Made by a program: the position numbers and the translations under genes. A stretch of 64,000 nt of DNA from Pseudorhodobacter antarcticus (GTDB lineage Bacteria; Pseudomonadota; Alphaproteobacteria; Rhodobacterales; Rhodobacteraceae). How positions within the stretch are numbered: position 1 is the first letter of the stretch; each line of letters begins with the position of its first letter. A model generated the notes under the pieces. The model saw only the letters and a program-made list of their open reading frames with translations. It was not told the DNA's origin and did not search any database. Below are positions 54,358 through 63,448 of this stretch, one piece after another. Location of the stretch: NCBI GenBank assembly GCA_945860375.1, contig CAMAQR010000004.1:62001-126000 (forward strand), given 5' to 3'.

Positions 54358-55390
54358 GGCAAGCCCCTTTGATGCGGATGCAAGCACCCTGACGGTGGTG
54401 ATCGGCGCAAATGCGCCCCTGCGCCTTGATAAAGCCCTTGCGCAGGCAGTGCCAGAGGCGGCGGCGCTGTCGCGGTCCCGTTTGATGAAGATGATCGACG
54501 AGGGCGATGTGTCTTTCGGCGGGGTCGTTGTAACCGATCCGAAAACCAAGGTGGCCGAGGGGCAGCAGTTTGTCTTGCGTCTGGCCCCGGTGGCCGATGT
54601 GGCGACTTTGGCCGAGGACATTCCGCTGTCGGTGATCTGGGAGGACGGCGATCTGATCGTCATCGACAAACCGGCGGGGATGGTGGTGCATCCGGCCCCC
54701 GGCACGCCGTCGGGCACCTTGGTCAACGCGCTGCTGGCGCATTGCGGCGACACCTTGTCGGGCATCGGCGGTGAGCGCCGTCCCGGCATCGTGCACCGCA
54801 TCGACAAGGACACAACCGGGCTGCTGGTGGTGGCGAAATCGGACCGCGCCCACCACGGTCTGGCGGCGCAGTTTGAAGCGCATACGGTGAACCGCCACTA
54901 TCTGGCGGTCGTGCACGGTGTGCCGTCGGCCAACGATCCCCGCCTGCGCGGCTTGCGCGGCGTCAGCTTTGAGGCAGGCGGCATCCTGAAAATCGCCACT
55001 GGCCTTGCCCGCCACAAAACCGACCGTCAGCGTCAGGCCGTGGTCTGGGAGCAAGGCCGCCACGCCGTGACACGGGCGCGGGTGGTCGAAGACTTCCGCG
55101 GGGCGGCGTCTTTGGTGGAATGCTGGCTGGAAACCGGGCGCACCCACCAGATCCGCGTACATATGTCCTATGCGGGCCACGGGTTGCTGGGCGATCAGAC
55201 CTATGGCGGCAAACGCAAGCTGGCCCCAAAACTCTTCGGCGACGCGGCAGAGCTTGGCAACACCTTCCCGCGCCAAGCCCTGCACGCGGCCACTTTGGGC
55301 TTTGAACATCCGGTGACGGGCGCGATGCTGGAATTCGCCTCGCCTTTGCCACCCGACTTGCAAGCCTTGCTGACTGCGCTGCGGGTCTGA
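54356..55390 (+). CDS. RluA-family pseudouridine synthase (RluD/RluC-like)
   Basis: 344 residues. An N-terminal S4 RNA-binding domain (LRLDKALAQAV, SRSRLMKMIDEGDV) is followed by the catalytic domain with the Asp in GIVHRIDKDTTGLLVVAK and the motif CWLETGRTHQIRVH. It converts uridines in 23S rRNA to pseudouridine. RluD and RluC cannot be separated here. The ATG at 54356 has AGGAG 8 nt upstream. Confidence 0.94.
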   Translation: MASPFDADASTLTVVIGANAPLRLDKALAQAVPEAAALSRSRLMKMIDEGDVSFGGVVVTDPKTKVAEGQQFVLRLAPVADVATLAEDIPLSVIWEDGDLIVIDKPAGMVVHPAPGTPSGTLVNALLAHCGDTLSGIGGERRPGIVHRIDKDTTGLLVVAKSDRAHHGLAAQFEAHTVNRHYLAVVHGVPSANDPRLRGLRGVSFEAGGILKIATGLARHKTDRQRQAVVWEQGRHAVTRARVVEDFRGAASLVECWLETGRTHQIRVHMSYAGHGLLGDQTYGGKRKLAPKLFGDAAELGNTFPRQALHAATLGFEHPVTGAMLEFASPLPPDLQALLTALRV

Positions 55391-55431
55391 CATTCCTGTG
55401 ATAACGCTGACATAAATCTTAACCCGCGACG

Positions 55432-55534
55432 GAACAATAACCATCTTGCGTTCATTGTTCAGTGCCAGCTGTGGTTTTGAAAGCCATGACTGGCACCCAT
55501 GAATTTCACGGTCCGAGGGCGAAACTGCCCCGGA
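55432..55534 (+). promoter_or_regulatory. Structured leader of rpoH
   Basis: Between the pseudouridine synthase stop and rpoH there are three inverted repeats: GAACAAT/ATTGTTC (55432-55460), GTGCCAG/CTGGCAC (55462-55496), and TCCG(A)GGGC/GCCCCGGA with a GAAACT loop (55512-55534). The last ends 19 nt before the rpoH ATG. No clear -10/-35 pair is visible to me. Confidence 0.5.
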
Positions 55535-55553
55535 GTTACGAGGGAGCGTCGAC

Positions 55554-56450
55554 ATGAGCACCTATGCCAATCTGCCTGCACCCAGCCCGGAACAGGGGCT
55601 GAACCGCTATATGCAGGAAATCCGCAAATTCCCACTGCTGGAACCCGAAGAAGAATACATGCTGGCCAAACGTTGGGTCGATCACCAAGACAGCACTGCC
55701 GCGCACCGGATGGTCACATCGCATCTGCGTCTGGCTGCAAAAATTGCCATGGGCTATCGCGGCTACGGTCTGCCGCAGGCTGAGGTGATTTCCGAGGCGA
55801 ATGTGGGCCTGATGCAGGCCGTCAAACGCTTTGACCCGGAAAAGGGCTTCCGGCTGGCCACTTACGCGATGTGGTGGATCCGCGCCTCTATTCAGGAATA
55901 CATCCTGCGGTCGTGGTCTTTGGTCAAGCTGGGCACCACCTCGGCGCAGAAAAAGCTGTTCTTCAACCTGCGCAAAGCCAAAGCCAAGGTCGGCGCGCTG
56001 GAGGAAGGCGATCTGCGCCCCGAAAACGTCACCCGCATCGCGACCGACCTGAACGTGTCGGAAAGCGAAGTCGTCGACATGAACCGCCGATTGTCGGGCG
56101 GCGATGCATCGCTGAACGCCACAGTCGGGTCGGACGGCGAAGGCACGACGCAATGGCAGGACTGGCTGGAAGACGAAGACAGCGATCAGGCCGGCGATTA
56201 CGAAGTGCGCGATGAATTCGACACCCGGATGGCTCTGTTGCATCAGGCGATGTCGGCATTGAACGACCGCGAACGCGATGTGCTGATGAAACGTCGCCTT
56301 GCCGAAACCCCGATCACGCTGGAAGAGCTGTCCGAAAGCTACCACGTCAGCCGCGAACGCATTCGGCAGATCGAAGTGCGCGCCTTTGAAAAGCTGCAAG
56401 AGCGCATGCGTGAATTGGCCAAGACCAAGGGTATGGTGGTGCCCGCCTAA
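55554..56450 (+). CDS. rpoH: RNA polymerase heat-shock sigma factor
   Basis: Sigma-32-type factor that directs transcription of heat-shock genes. 298 residues, normal length. The sigma-32-specific RpoH box [14 protein letters not shown] is complete, region 2 has [16 protein letters not shown], and region 4 has [15 protein letters not shown]. The ATG has GAGGGAG upstream. A stem-loop follows the stop. Confidence 0.96.
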   Translation: MSTYANLPAPSPEQGLNRYMQEIRKFPLLEPEEEYMLAKRWVDHQDSTAAHRMVTSHLRLAAKIAMGYRGYGLPQAEVISEANVGLMQAVKRFDPEKGFRLATYAMWWIRASIQEYILRSWSLVKLGTTSAQKKLFFNLRKAKAKVGALEEGDLRPENVTRIATDLNVSESEVVDMNRRLSGGDASLNATVGSDGEGTTQWQDWLEDEDSDQAGDYEVRDEFDTRMALLHQAMSALNDRERDVLMKRRLAETPITLEELSESYHVSRERIRQIEVRAFEKLQERMRELAKTKGMVVPA

Positions 56451-56458
56451 GCCATGAT

Positions 56459-56494
56459 GCGACCATTGGGCGCCCTATCGCGTCCAATGGTTGC
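56459..56494 (+). terminator. Stem-loop after rpoH
   Basis: GCGACCATTGG pairs with CCAATGGTTGC (one G-U pair) across a 14-nt loop, beginning 8 nt after the rpoH stop. There is no U-run, so termination strength is uncertain. Confidence 0.55.
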
Positions 56495-56547
56495 GCGCGG
56501 CGCCCGCAATCGATAGGAGTTTTCGCTCAAGCCAAGGGGGGCTGCCT

Positions 56548-57240
56548 ATGACAATGCTGGAAACCTTCATCAAGCCCATGCACCGTGAGGGCTACAAGTT
56601 CGTCGGCATCTTCGCCGCGATCTCACTGGTCCTGTCTTGGATCTGGTCGCCGCTGGGCTGGATGGGACTTGGCGCAACCGTCTGGTGTTATTACTTTTTC
56701 CGCGATCCCAAGCGGTCTGTTCCGCAAGGCCGCGGCCTGATTGTATCGCCCGCCGATGGGGTTGTCAGCCTGATCGAACGCGCGGTGCCGCCGCCGGAAC
56801 TGGGCGCGGGCACTGAACCCTTGCTGCGGGTTTCGGTGTTCATGTCGGTGTTCAACTGCCATGTGAATCGCGCGCCCATCGCCGGGCGGCTGGTGAAAAT
56901 GGCGTACCGCCCCGGAAAATTTTTCAATGCCTCGCTCGACAAGGCCTCCGAAGAGAATGAGCGCAACTCGCTCTTGCTGGAAATGGCCGATGGCCGAACG
57001 CTGGTTGTGGTGCAGATCGCAGGGTTGGTGGCGCGCCGCATCGTGCCGTTTGTGACCGAAGGGCAGGGTCTGCGCACCGGCGAACGCTTTGGCTTGATTC
57101 GCTTTGGCTCCCGTCTGGATGTTTACCTGCCCGATGGGGTTGAGCCCTTGGTCGCCGTGGGCCAGACCATGATCGCAGGCGAAACCGTGTTGGCTGAACT
57201 GGATCGCAGCCTTCTGCGCCGCAGCGCGACCCTCGAATGA
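56548..57240 (+). CDS. psd: Phosphatidylserine decarboxylase proenzyme, short type
   Basis: Converts phosphatidylserine to phosphatidylethanolamine. 230 residues, the short form typical of alphaproteobacteria. Two membrane helices near the N-terminus precede FFRDPKR and [10 protein letters not shown]. The self-cleavage site appears as [11 protein letters not shown], where the Gly-Ser bond would be cut to form the pyruvoyl group. It overlaps pssA by 4 nt (ATGA). Confidence 0.95.
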   Translation: MTMLETFIKPMHREGYKFVGIFAAISLVLSWIWSPLGWMGLGATVWCYYFFRDPKRSVPQGRGLIVSPADGVVSLIERAVPPPELGAGTEPLLRVSVFMSVFNCHVNRAPIAGRLVKMAYRPGKFFNASLDKASEENERNSLLLEMADGRTLVVVQIAGLVARRIVPFVTEGQGLRTGERFGLIRFGSRLDVYLPDGVEPLVAVGQTMIAGETVLAELDRSLLRRSATLE

Positions 57241-57998
57241 ACACGCTGAAAGAGCCCACGACCCGGGGCCGTAAGCGGCTGCATCTGGTGCAGTTGATCC
57301 CGAATTTCATGACCGTGGGCGCGCTGTGTGCGGGGCTGACAGCGGTGCGCTTTGCGATTGAAGGGCGGTTCGGGCTGGCGGTGGCGCTGATCATTGTGGC
57401 GGCGATCATGGACGGGCTCGATGGCCGCCTTGCGCGTTTGCTGAAAAGCGAATCCGACATGGGCGCAGAACTGGACAGCCTGTGCGATCTGGTCAACTTT
57501 GGCGTGGCCCCGGCGCTGATCATCTATCTTTGGGCGCTGCAAGGCATGCGGGCCGAGGGCTGGATTGCCTGCCTGATTTATGCTGTGGCCTGCCTTTTGC
57601 GCCTTGCCCGGTTCAATATCGGCAATCGCCAGCCTGACAATGATTCCAACACCTTCCAAGGCGTTCCGTCGCCTATGGGCGCGCTGTTGGTGCTGCTGCC
57701 GATCTTTCTTTCCAACGCCTTGGGCGATGGCGGCCCCTATGCCACCGGATTTGTCGCGCTGTGGATGGCGGTTGTCGGCGCTTTGATGGTCGGGCGGTTT
57801 CGCACCCCGTCATTCAAAAGGGCCACGATCTATGCCGAGAATGTCAGCTTTGTCTTGCTGGCATTTGTCGCATTGGCAGCGGCATTGCTGACCTATCCCT
57901 GGACAACCCTGGCCTTGGCGGACGGGGCCTATTTGGTGGCAATTTGCTACTCCCTGCTGCGCCCCAAAGTCAAAACGCCCCCCGCCACATCGGCCTAG
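57237..57998 (+). CDS. pssA: CDP-diacylglycerol-serine O-phosphatidyltransferase
   Basis: Makes phosphatidylserine from CDP-diacylglycerol and serine, the step before Psd. 253 residues with several membrane helices. The CDP-alcohol phosphatidyltransferase motif DG-x2-AR-x8-G-x3-D-x3-D is complete ([18 protein letters not shown], then DSLCD). The coupling with psd gives a compact phosphatidylethanolamine module. Confidence 0.96.
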   Translation: MNTLKEPTTRGRKRLHLVQLIPNFMTVGALCAGLTAVRFAIEGRFGLAVALIIVAAIMDGLDGRLARLLKSESDMGAELDSLCDLVNFGVAPALIIYLWALQGMRAEGWIACLIYAVACLLRLARFNIGNRQPDNDSNTFQGVPSPMGALLVLLPIFLSNALGDGGPYATGFVALWMAVVGALMVGRFRTPSFKRATIYAENVSFVLLAFVALAAALLTYPWTTLALADGAYLVAICYSLLRPKVKTPPATSA

Positions 57999-58058
57999 AT
58001 GGTTGCGCCAGCGGCCCCCAAAGGCTAGAATTGGCGCAGCACATCAAGGGGAACGGCG

Positions 58059-59048
58059 ATGAAAACGGTACGTTGGGGCATTCTTGGGGCGGCCAATTTT
58101 GCCCAGAACCACATGGCTCCGGCCATTCACGCAGCATCGGGCGCAGAGCTTTACGCGCTGGCCACGTCCAGCGCCGAAAAAGCCAAAGGTTTCAGCGCGT
58201 TCTGCCCCGGTCTTAAAGTGCATTCCAGCTATGAGGATTTGCTGGCAGACCCCGCGATTGATGCGGTCTACATCCCGTTGCCGAACCATCTGCATGTGGA
58301 ATGGACACTCAAGGCACTGGCCGCAGGCAAGCATGTGCTGACCGAGAAGCCGATTGCGCTGCAGGCCGATCAGATTGACACCCTCATCGCCGCCCGCGAT
58401 GCCAGCGGTTTGCTCGCCGCCGAAGCCTATATGATCGTGCATCACCCGCAATGGATCCGCGCCAAAGAATGGCTGGAGGCGGGCGAAATTGGCCAGCTGC
58501 GCCACGTCGATGCGCAGTTTTCCTTCAACCTGACCGACGGCGGCAACATCCGAAACAAGCCTGAAACCGGCGGCGGGTCGTTGCGCGATATTGGCGTCTA
58601 TACCTTTGGCTCGGCGCGGTTTGTGACGGGGTCAGAGCCGGTGGACATTTCCGCCCGCCTGATCCTGGACAACGGCATCGACAGTTTCGCTCAGGTTGCG
58701 GGCATCATGGACGGCCCTTATGGCCGCTTCACCTACAATTCCATGACGTCGATGCGGCTTTACAACCGCCAGACCGTGACGTTCCAAGGCGACAAAGGCA
58801 TGATCCGGCTGGATGGCGGGCCGTTCAATGCCAACGTCAACGACATTGCGGCAGTAGAATTGCACCGGGATGGCAACAGCGTCACCGTGGACCGCTTTCC
58901 CACCGCCAACCAATATGTCCTGCAAGTTGAGGCGTTTGGCCGGACGGTGCGCGACGGCGTGCCCTACGCCTGCCCGCTGGAGTTCGTCCGCGGCACGCAG
59001 GCGATGATGGACACGGTCTACCGCGTGGGTGTCGAGATTTCTTTGTGA
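58059..59048 (+). CDS. Gfo/Idh/MocA-family oxidoreductase
   Basis: NAD(P)-dependent dehydrogenase, 329 residues. N-terminal WGILGAANFAQNHMAPAI is a Rossmann motif, and LTEKPIALQADQ contains the conserved EKP. C-terminal residues around GGSLRDIGVYTF may serve the active site. Family members oxidise sugars or inositols. Its stop overlaps the GTG of the next gene, so the two are linked. Confidence 0.9.
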   Translation: MKTVRWGILGAANFAQNHMAPAIHAASGAELYALATSSAEKAKGFSAFCPGLKVHSSYEDLLADPAIDAVYIPLPNHLHVEWTLKALAAGKHVLTEKPIALQADQIDTLIAARDASGLLAAEAYMIVHHPQWIRAKEWLEAGEIGQLRHVDAQFSFNLTDGGNIRNKPETGGGSLRDIGVYTFGSARFVTGSEPVDISARLILDNGIDSFAQVAGIMDGPYGRFTYNSMTSMRLYNRQTVTFQGDKGMIRLDGGPFNANVNDIAAVELHRDGNSVTVDRFPTANQYVLQVEAFGRTVRDGVPYACPLEFVRGTQAMMDTVYRVGVEISL

Positions 59049-60007
59049 CAAAACCAGCCGGGCCGGTGGTGTTTCACCTGCCCGGCTCGGTCCTGCGCGA
59101 TCCGGCCAAGCTGCGTCAGTTCTACGGGCCCATCGGTGACGGGCTTCGCGCGCGCGGCGTTGAGGTTCAACACGTGCAGCATGACCACGCCTTTGTGGCG
59201 GTGCAGATTGAGGCGGACAAGGCGTTTCACATCCTGAACCATGGCCGGATGCGGCATTCGCGTGTGCTGAATGCGGGGCTCAGTTTCGTGCAGCCGTTTT
59301 ATTACATGGACCCTTGGGGCATCCGGGCGTTTTCGTCTTTGGGGGAAAAGGTCTTTGATCCGGGGTCGATTGATCTCGCCGTGGCCGCCCGTTTCCACGC
59401 CGATCTGGTGGCGCGGTTGGTGGGCGGGCGCACGTCGCGTTACCTTCAGCCCCAGACGGTTTTGCCGGTGCCAAAGGGCTGTATCGCGGTGTTTTTGCAG
59501 ACCGAAACCCACCGCGCCGTCGGCGAATTGTGCCATCTGACCCTGCGGCGGATGGTCAAGGCGCTGCTCGATCGTGACGATCCGCGCGCGATTGTGGTCA
59601 AGCCACATCCGCGCGACACCGATCTGGAGACGCTGGCGTGGTTGGCGCAAAAGGCCCGCAAAGACAAGCGGTTGCAGATTGTGCCGGGCAACATCCACGA
59701 CATTCTGGCCGCCTGCGATCTGGTGGTAACGATCAATTCGGCGGTGGGGGTTGAGGCGTTCTTGCACCGAAAGCCCGTGGTTTTGTGCGGGCAGGCGGAT
59801 TTTCATCACTGCGCGGTGACACTGCGCGACAGCGGCTCGATGGACGCGGCGATTGCGCAGGCCATGGCCAGTGACTGGCCCTTCGAGGCGTTTCTCTATT
59901 GGTACTTCGGGCTGAATTGCCTGTCAGCGGATGCGCCAGACCTTGTGGACCTTGTGGCCGGGCGCATCATGGAAATGGGGTTCGAGCTAGGCCTCCATCG
60001 CCTCTAG
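59045..60007 (+). CDS. Capsule-transferase-like (KpsC/KpsS-type) protein
   Basis: 320 residues starting at GTG in the preceding stop (GTGA). VVFHLPGSVLRDPAKL, IVVKPHPRDTDLETL and VTINSAVGVEAFLHRKPVV resemble the GT-B-like capsule polysaccharide Kdo-transferase group. No other capsule genes are near. Its coupling to a Gfo/Idh/MocA dehydrogenase suggests a sugar modification step for a surface glycan, as inference. It overlaps the convergent peptidase gene by 21 nt. Confidence 0.78.
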   Translation: MTKPAGPVVFHLPGSVLRDPAKLRQFYGPIGDGLRARGVEVQHVQHDHAFVAVQIEADKAFHILNHGRMRHSRVLNAGLSFVQPFYYMDPWGIRAFSSLGEKVFDPGSIDLAVAARFHADLVARLVGGRTSRYLQPQTVLPVPKGCIAVFLQTETHRAVGELCHLTLRRMVKALLDRDDPRAIVVKPHPRDTDLETLAWLAQKARKDKRLQIVPGNIHDILAACDLVVTINSAVGVEAFLHRKPVVLCGQADFHHCAVTLRDSGSMDAAIAQAMASDWPFEAFLYWYFGLNCLSADAPDLVDLVAGRIMEMGFELGLHRL

Positions 60008-61828
60008 TTCGTCGATGAAGCCCGCGATCATTGACAGGCCCTTGTCCCAGAATTTCGGATCGCTTGCGTCCAGACCAAACGGAGCCAGCAATTCCTTGTG
60101 ATGCTTGGACCCGCCTGCCTTGAGCATTTCGAAGTATTTCTCTTCAAAATCCGGCAGCCCATCGGCGTAGACCGCATAAAGCGCGTTCACCAGACCGTCG
60201 CCAAAGGCATAGGCATAGACGTAAAACGGCGAATGCACAAAATGCGGGATATAGGCCCAGAAGGTTTCATAGCCGTCCGCAAATTCAAAGGCATCGCCCA
60301 AGGATTGCGCCTGAACCGACATCCACAGTGCGTTGATGTCGTCGGGGGTCAGTTCGCCTTCGGCCCGCGCCGCGTGCAACTTGCATTCGAAATCGTAAAA
60401 CGCGATCTGGCGCACCACGGTGTTGATCATGTCTTCAACCTTGCCCGCCAGCAGGGTCTTGCGCTCGGCTTGGGTTTTGGCCCCATCCAGCAGCTTGCGG
60501 AAGGTCAGCATCTCGCCAAAAACGCTGGCTGTTTCGGCCAAGGTCAGCGGGGTTGACGACAGCAACTCGCCCTGACCCGCCGCCAGAACCTGATGGACAC
60601 CATGCCCCAATTCATGGGCCAAGGTCATGACATCGCGGGGTTTGCCCAGATAGTTCAGCATGACATAGGGGTGAACGGTGGTCACGGTCGGATGCGCGAA
60701 AGCGCCCGGTGCCTTGCCGGATTTCACGCCTGCATCAATCCAGCCATCGGTGAAAAACGGTTTCGCGATTTCCGCCATCCGCGGATCAAAAGCGCCGTAG
60801 GCCGACAGCACGGTGTCGGTCGCCTCGGCCCAACTGACCAGACGCGGGGCATCCTGCGGCAAGGGCGCATTGCGGTCCCAGGTTTGCAAATGATCCAGCC
60901 CCATCCATTTCGCCTTCAGCCGGTAATAGCGGTGCGACAGTTTGGGGTAGGCGGCGACAACCGCGTTGCGCAACGCCTCGACCACTTCGGGTTCGACATG
61001 GTTGGACAGATGGCGCGCATGCTGCGCCGATGGCATTTTGCGCCAGCGGTCGTCGATTTCCTTTTCCTTGGCCAGCGTGTTGTGGACACGGGCGAACAGC
61101 TTGATGTGTTTGTCGAACACCACCGCCAAAGCCCGGCTGGCAGCCGCACGCTTGCTGCGGTCGGCGTCGGTCAGCAGGTTCAGCGTGGCCTCAAGGTTCA
61201 GCTCTTCTTCCTCACCGGCGATGGTGAACATCAGCCCAGCCATGGTTTCATCAAACAGCTTGTTCCACGCAGACGCCCCAACGACCGAGGCGTCGTGCAG
61301 ATAGGTCTCCATCTCGTCCGACAATTGGTGCGGGCGCATGGCGCGCATGCGGTCGAACACGGGCTTGTAGCGGGCGAGGGCGGCGCTCTGTGCGCAAAGC
61401 CCATTCAGGTGGTTTTCCTCCAAGCGATTGAATTCCAGGCTGAAAAACACCAAAGGCGTGGTGTGGCTGGTGATGGCGTCCTGACAGTCGGCCATGAACT
61501 TGGCGCGTTCAGAGTCCATGGTGTTCTGGTAATAGCGCAAGCCCGCGTAGGACATCAGCCGCCCGGCGGTGACGTCAATCGCCTCATATTTCTGCACGCA
61601 AGCCAGCATGGCCTCTGCCGACAGGTTGGAAAGTTGGCCTTTGTAGGCCGCCTCAAAAGCCGCGACTTCGGTTTGCACAAACGCCATATCTGCAGTCAAA
61701 GCCGCACAATCGGTGCTTTCGTAAAGGTCGGTCAGATCCCAGTCAGGCAGATCACCAAAGCTGTTGGACCCGATACGGGCATCAAAAACCGGGCGTTGCA
61801 GGCCGGGCAAGGGCAGGGGAAGCGGCAT
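59987..61828 (-). CDS. M3-family oligoendopeptidase (PepF-like)
   Basis: Zinc metallopeptidase, 613 residues. The HExxH site is LAHELGHGVHQVLA with the downstream Glu in LAETASVFGEM. Like other M3 oligopeptidases it cuts short peptides in the cytoplasm. The ATG at 61828 is preceded by AAAGG, and an upstream ATG at 61861 lacks a ribosome site. No signal peptide is visible. It is convergent with the capsule-like gene. Confidence 0.94.
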   Translation of the reverse strand: MPLPLPLPGLQRPVFDARIGSNSFGDLPDWDLTDLYESTDCAALTADMAFVQTEVAAFEAAYKGQLSNLSAEAMLACVQKYEAIDVTAGRLMSYAGLRYYQNTMDSERAKFMADCQDAITSHTTPLVFFSLEFNRLEENHLNGLCAQSAALARYKPVFDRMRAMRPHQLSDEMETYLHDASVVGASAWNKLFDETMAGLMFTIAGEEEELNLEATLNLLTDADRSKRAAASRALAVVFDKHIKLFARVHNTLAKEKEIDDRWRKMPSAQHARHLSNHVEPEVVEALRNAVVAAYPKLSHRYYRLKAKWMGLDHLQTWDRNAPLPQDAPRLVSWAEATDTVLSAYGAFDPRMAEIAKPFFTDGWIDAGVKSGKAPGAFAHPTVTTVHPYVMLNYLGKPRDVMTLAHELGHGVHQVLAAGQGELLSSTPLTLAETASVFGEMLTFRKLLDGAKTQAERKTLLAGKVEDMINTVVRQIAFYDFECKLHAARAEGELTPDDINALWMSVQAQSLGDAFEFADGYETFWAYIPHFVHSPFYVYAYAFGDGLVNALYAVYADGLPDFEEKYFEMLKAGGSKHHKELLAPFGLDASDPKFWDKGLSMIAGFIDELEAMEA

Positions 61829-62032
61829 CGGGCAAACCTTTCGAACTGGGTTATTCTCCATGTAGGCGGCAAAGCCAAGTCGTGCAAGGCGCAGGTGCGG
61901 CGCATGACTGGGCGCAACGCTGCCTTTATTTTAGGCGAACGCAAATAAAACTGCATGTGGCCGCAAATCCTCCCTTTACCTTGCCGATATGGCCTTCTTT
62001 ACTTGGGTAAATTGATTGAAAGGCGGCGCCGC

Positions 62033-63445
62033 ATGACGAGCTGTTTCAACGAGATGTTCGACGAAGGGGCGGTGCGTGCGCCCTATGCGCGGCTGGAGGG
62101 GTGGACGCAATCCATGCCCGCCGACCTGCGGCTTTCCAAACAGGCTGAGGCTGAGGCGCTGTTCCGCCGCATTGGCATCACCTTTGCGGTTTACGGCGAA
62201 GGGGGCGACCCGGACCGGTTGATCCCGTTTGACATGTTCCCGCGCGTGTTCACCGGGGCGGAATGGGCGCGGCTGGAACGTGGCATCAAGCAGCGCGCCC
62301 GCGCCTTGAACGCTTTTCTGGTCGATGTTTACGGGCGCGGTGAGATCGTGCGCGCAGGGCGTATCCCGGGCCGTCTGGTCTATCAGAATGCGGCTTATGA
62401 AAAATCGGTGGTGGGTTTCACCCCGTCAAAAGGCGTCTATTCCCATATCGTTGGCGTCGATATCGTGCGGACCGGGCCGACCGATTTCTATGTTCTGGAA
62501 GACAACTGCCGCACGCCGTCGGGGGTGTCTTACATGCTGGAAAGCCGTGAGATGATGATGCGGATGTTCCCTGATCTTTTCCGCGAAAACCGGATCGAAC
62601 CCGTGGACAACTATCCCGAAAAGCTGCGCCGCACTTTGGCCAGCGTCGCCCCGATCAAATGCCAGGGTGATCCGACGGTGGTGATCTTGACGCCGGGTCA
62701 TTACAATTCGGCCTATTACGAGCACAGTTTTCTGGCCGATCTGATGGGCGTGGAACTGGTCGAAGGGCAGGATCTGTTCGTCGATGGCGCTTTTGTCTAC
62801 ATGCGCACCACCGAAGGCCCCAAACGCGTCGATGTGATCTATCGCCGTCTGGACGACGCCTATCTTGACCCGTTGTGCTTTCGGCCCGACTCCATGTTGG
62901 GCATCCCCGGACTGATGGATGTCTACCGTTCCGGCGGTGTTTCGATCTGTTCGGCCCCCGGAGCGGGTGTGGCCGATGACAAGGCGGTTTACACCTATGT
63001 CCCTGAAATGATCCGGTTCTACCTGGGTGAAGAGCCGATCCTGAAGAACGTGCCAACTTGGAAATGCGGCGATGCGTCGGATCTGAAATATGTCTGCGAC
63101 AACCTTGGCGATCTGGTGGTGAAAGAGGTGCATGGCTCGGGCGGCTATGGCATGCTGGTGGGCCCCAAATCGACCAAGGCCGAGGTCGAAGAGTTCCGCC
63201 ATCGCGTTCTGGCCAACCCCAGCAATTACATCGCCCAGCCAACGCTGGCACTTTCCACCACACCGACCTTTGTCGAGGAAGGCATCGCGCCGCGCCATGT
63301 CGATTTGCGGCCCTATTGTCTGGTGGGTGAACGCATTGAATTGGTGCCGGGCGGATTGACGCGGGTGGCTTTGCGCGAAGGGTCGTTGGTCGTAAACTCT
63401 TCCCAAGGCGGCGGCGTCAAAGACACTTGGGTATTGGCGGAGTAG
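62033..63445 (+). CDS. Circularly permuted ATP-grasp type 2 protein (DUF404/DUF407)
   Basis: 470 residues with FDEGAVRAPYARLEGW near the start, FYVLEDNCRTPSGVSYMLE, VVILTPGHYNSAYYEH and VVKEVHGSGGYGMLVGP, all marks of the circularly permuted ATP-grasp family. These proteins are predicted amide-bond ligases that occur beside alpha-E and transglutaminase-like genes. The function has been predicted from genome context only, as far as I know. The ATG at 62033 has AAAGG upstream. It is followed by an alpha-E gene with a 3-nt gap. Confidence 0.93.
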   Translation: MTSCFNEMFDEGAVRAPYARLEGWTQSMPADLRLSKQAEAEALFRRIGITFAVYGEGGDPDRLIPFDMFPRVFTGAEWARLERGIKQRARALNAFLVDVYGRGEIVRAGRIPGRLVYQNAAYEKSVVGFTPSKGVYSHIVGVDIVRTGPTDFYVLEDNCRTPSGVSYMLESREMMMRMFPDLFRENRIEPVDNYPEKLRRTLASVAPIKCQGDPTVVILTPGHYNSAYYEHSFLADLMGVELVEGQDLFVDGAFVYMRTTEGPKRVDVIYRRLDDAYLDPLCFRPDSMLGIPGLMDVYRSGGVSICSAPGAGVADDKAVYTYVPEMIRFYLGEEPILKNVPTWKCGDASDLKYVCDNLGDLVVKEVHGSGGYGMLVGPKSTKAEVEEFRHRVLANPSNYIAQPTLALSTTPTFVEEGIAPRHVDLRPYCLVGERIELVPGGLTRVALREGSLVVNSSQGGGVKDTWVLAE

Positions 63446-63448
63446 AAC

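Noticed and set aside
58003..58036. Imperfect inverted repeat TTGCGCCA/TGGCGCAG after pssA
   Set aside because: It has one mismatch, a 21-nt loop and no U-run, so I do not call it a terminator.
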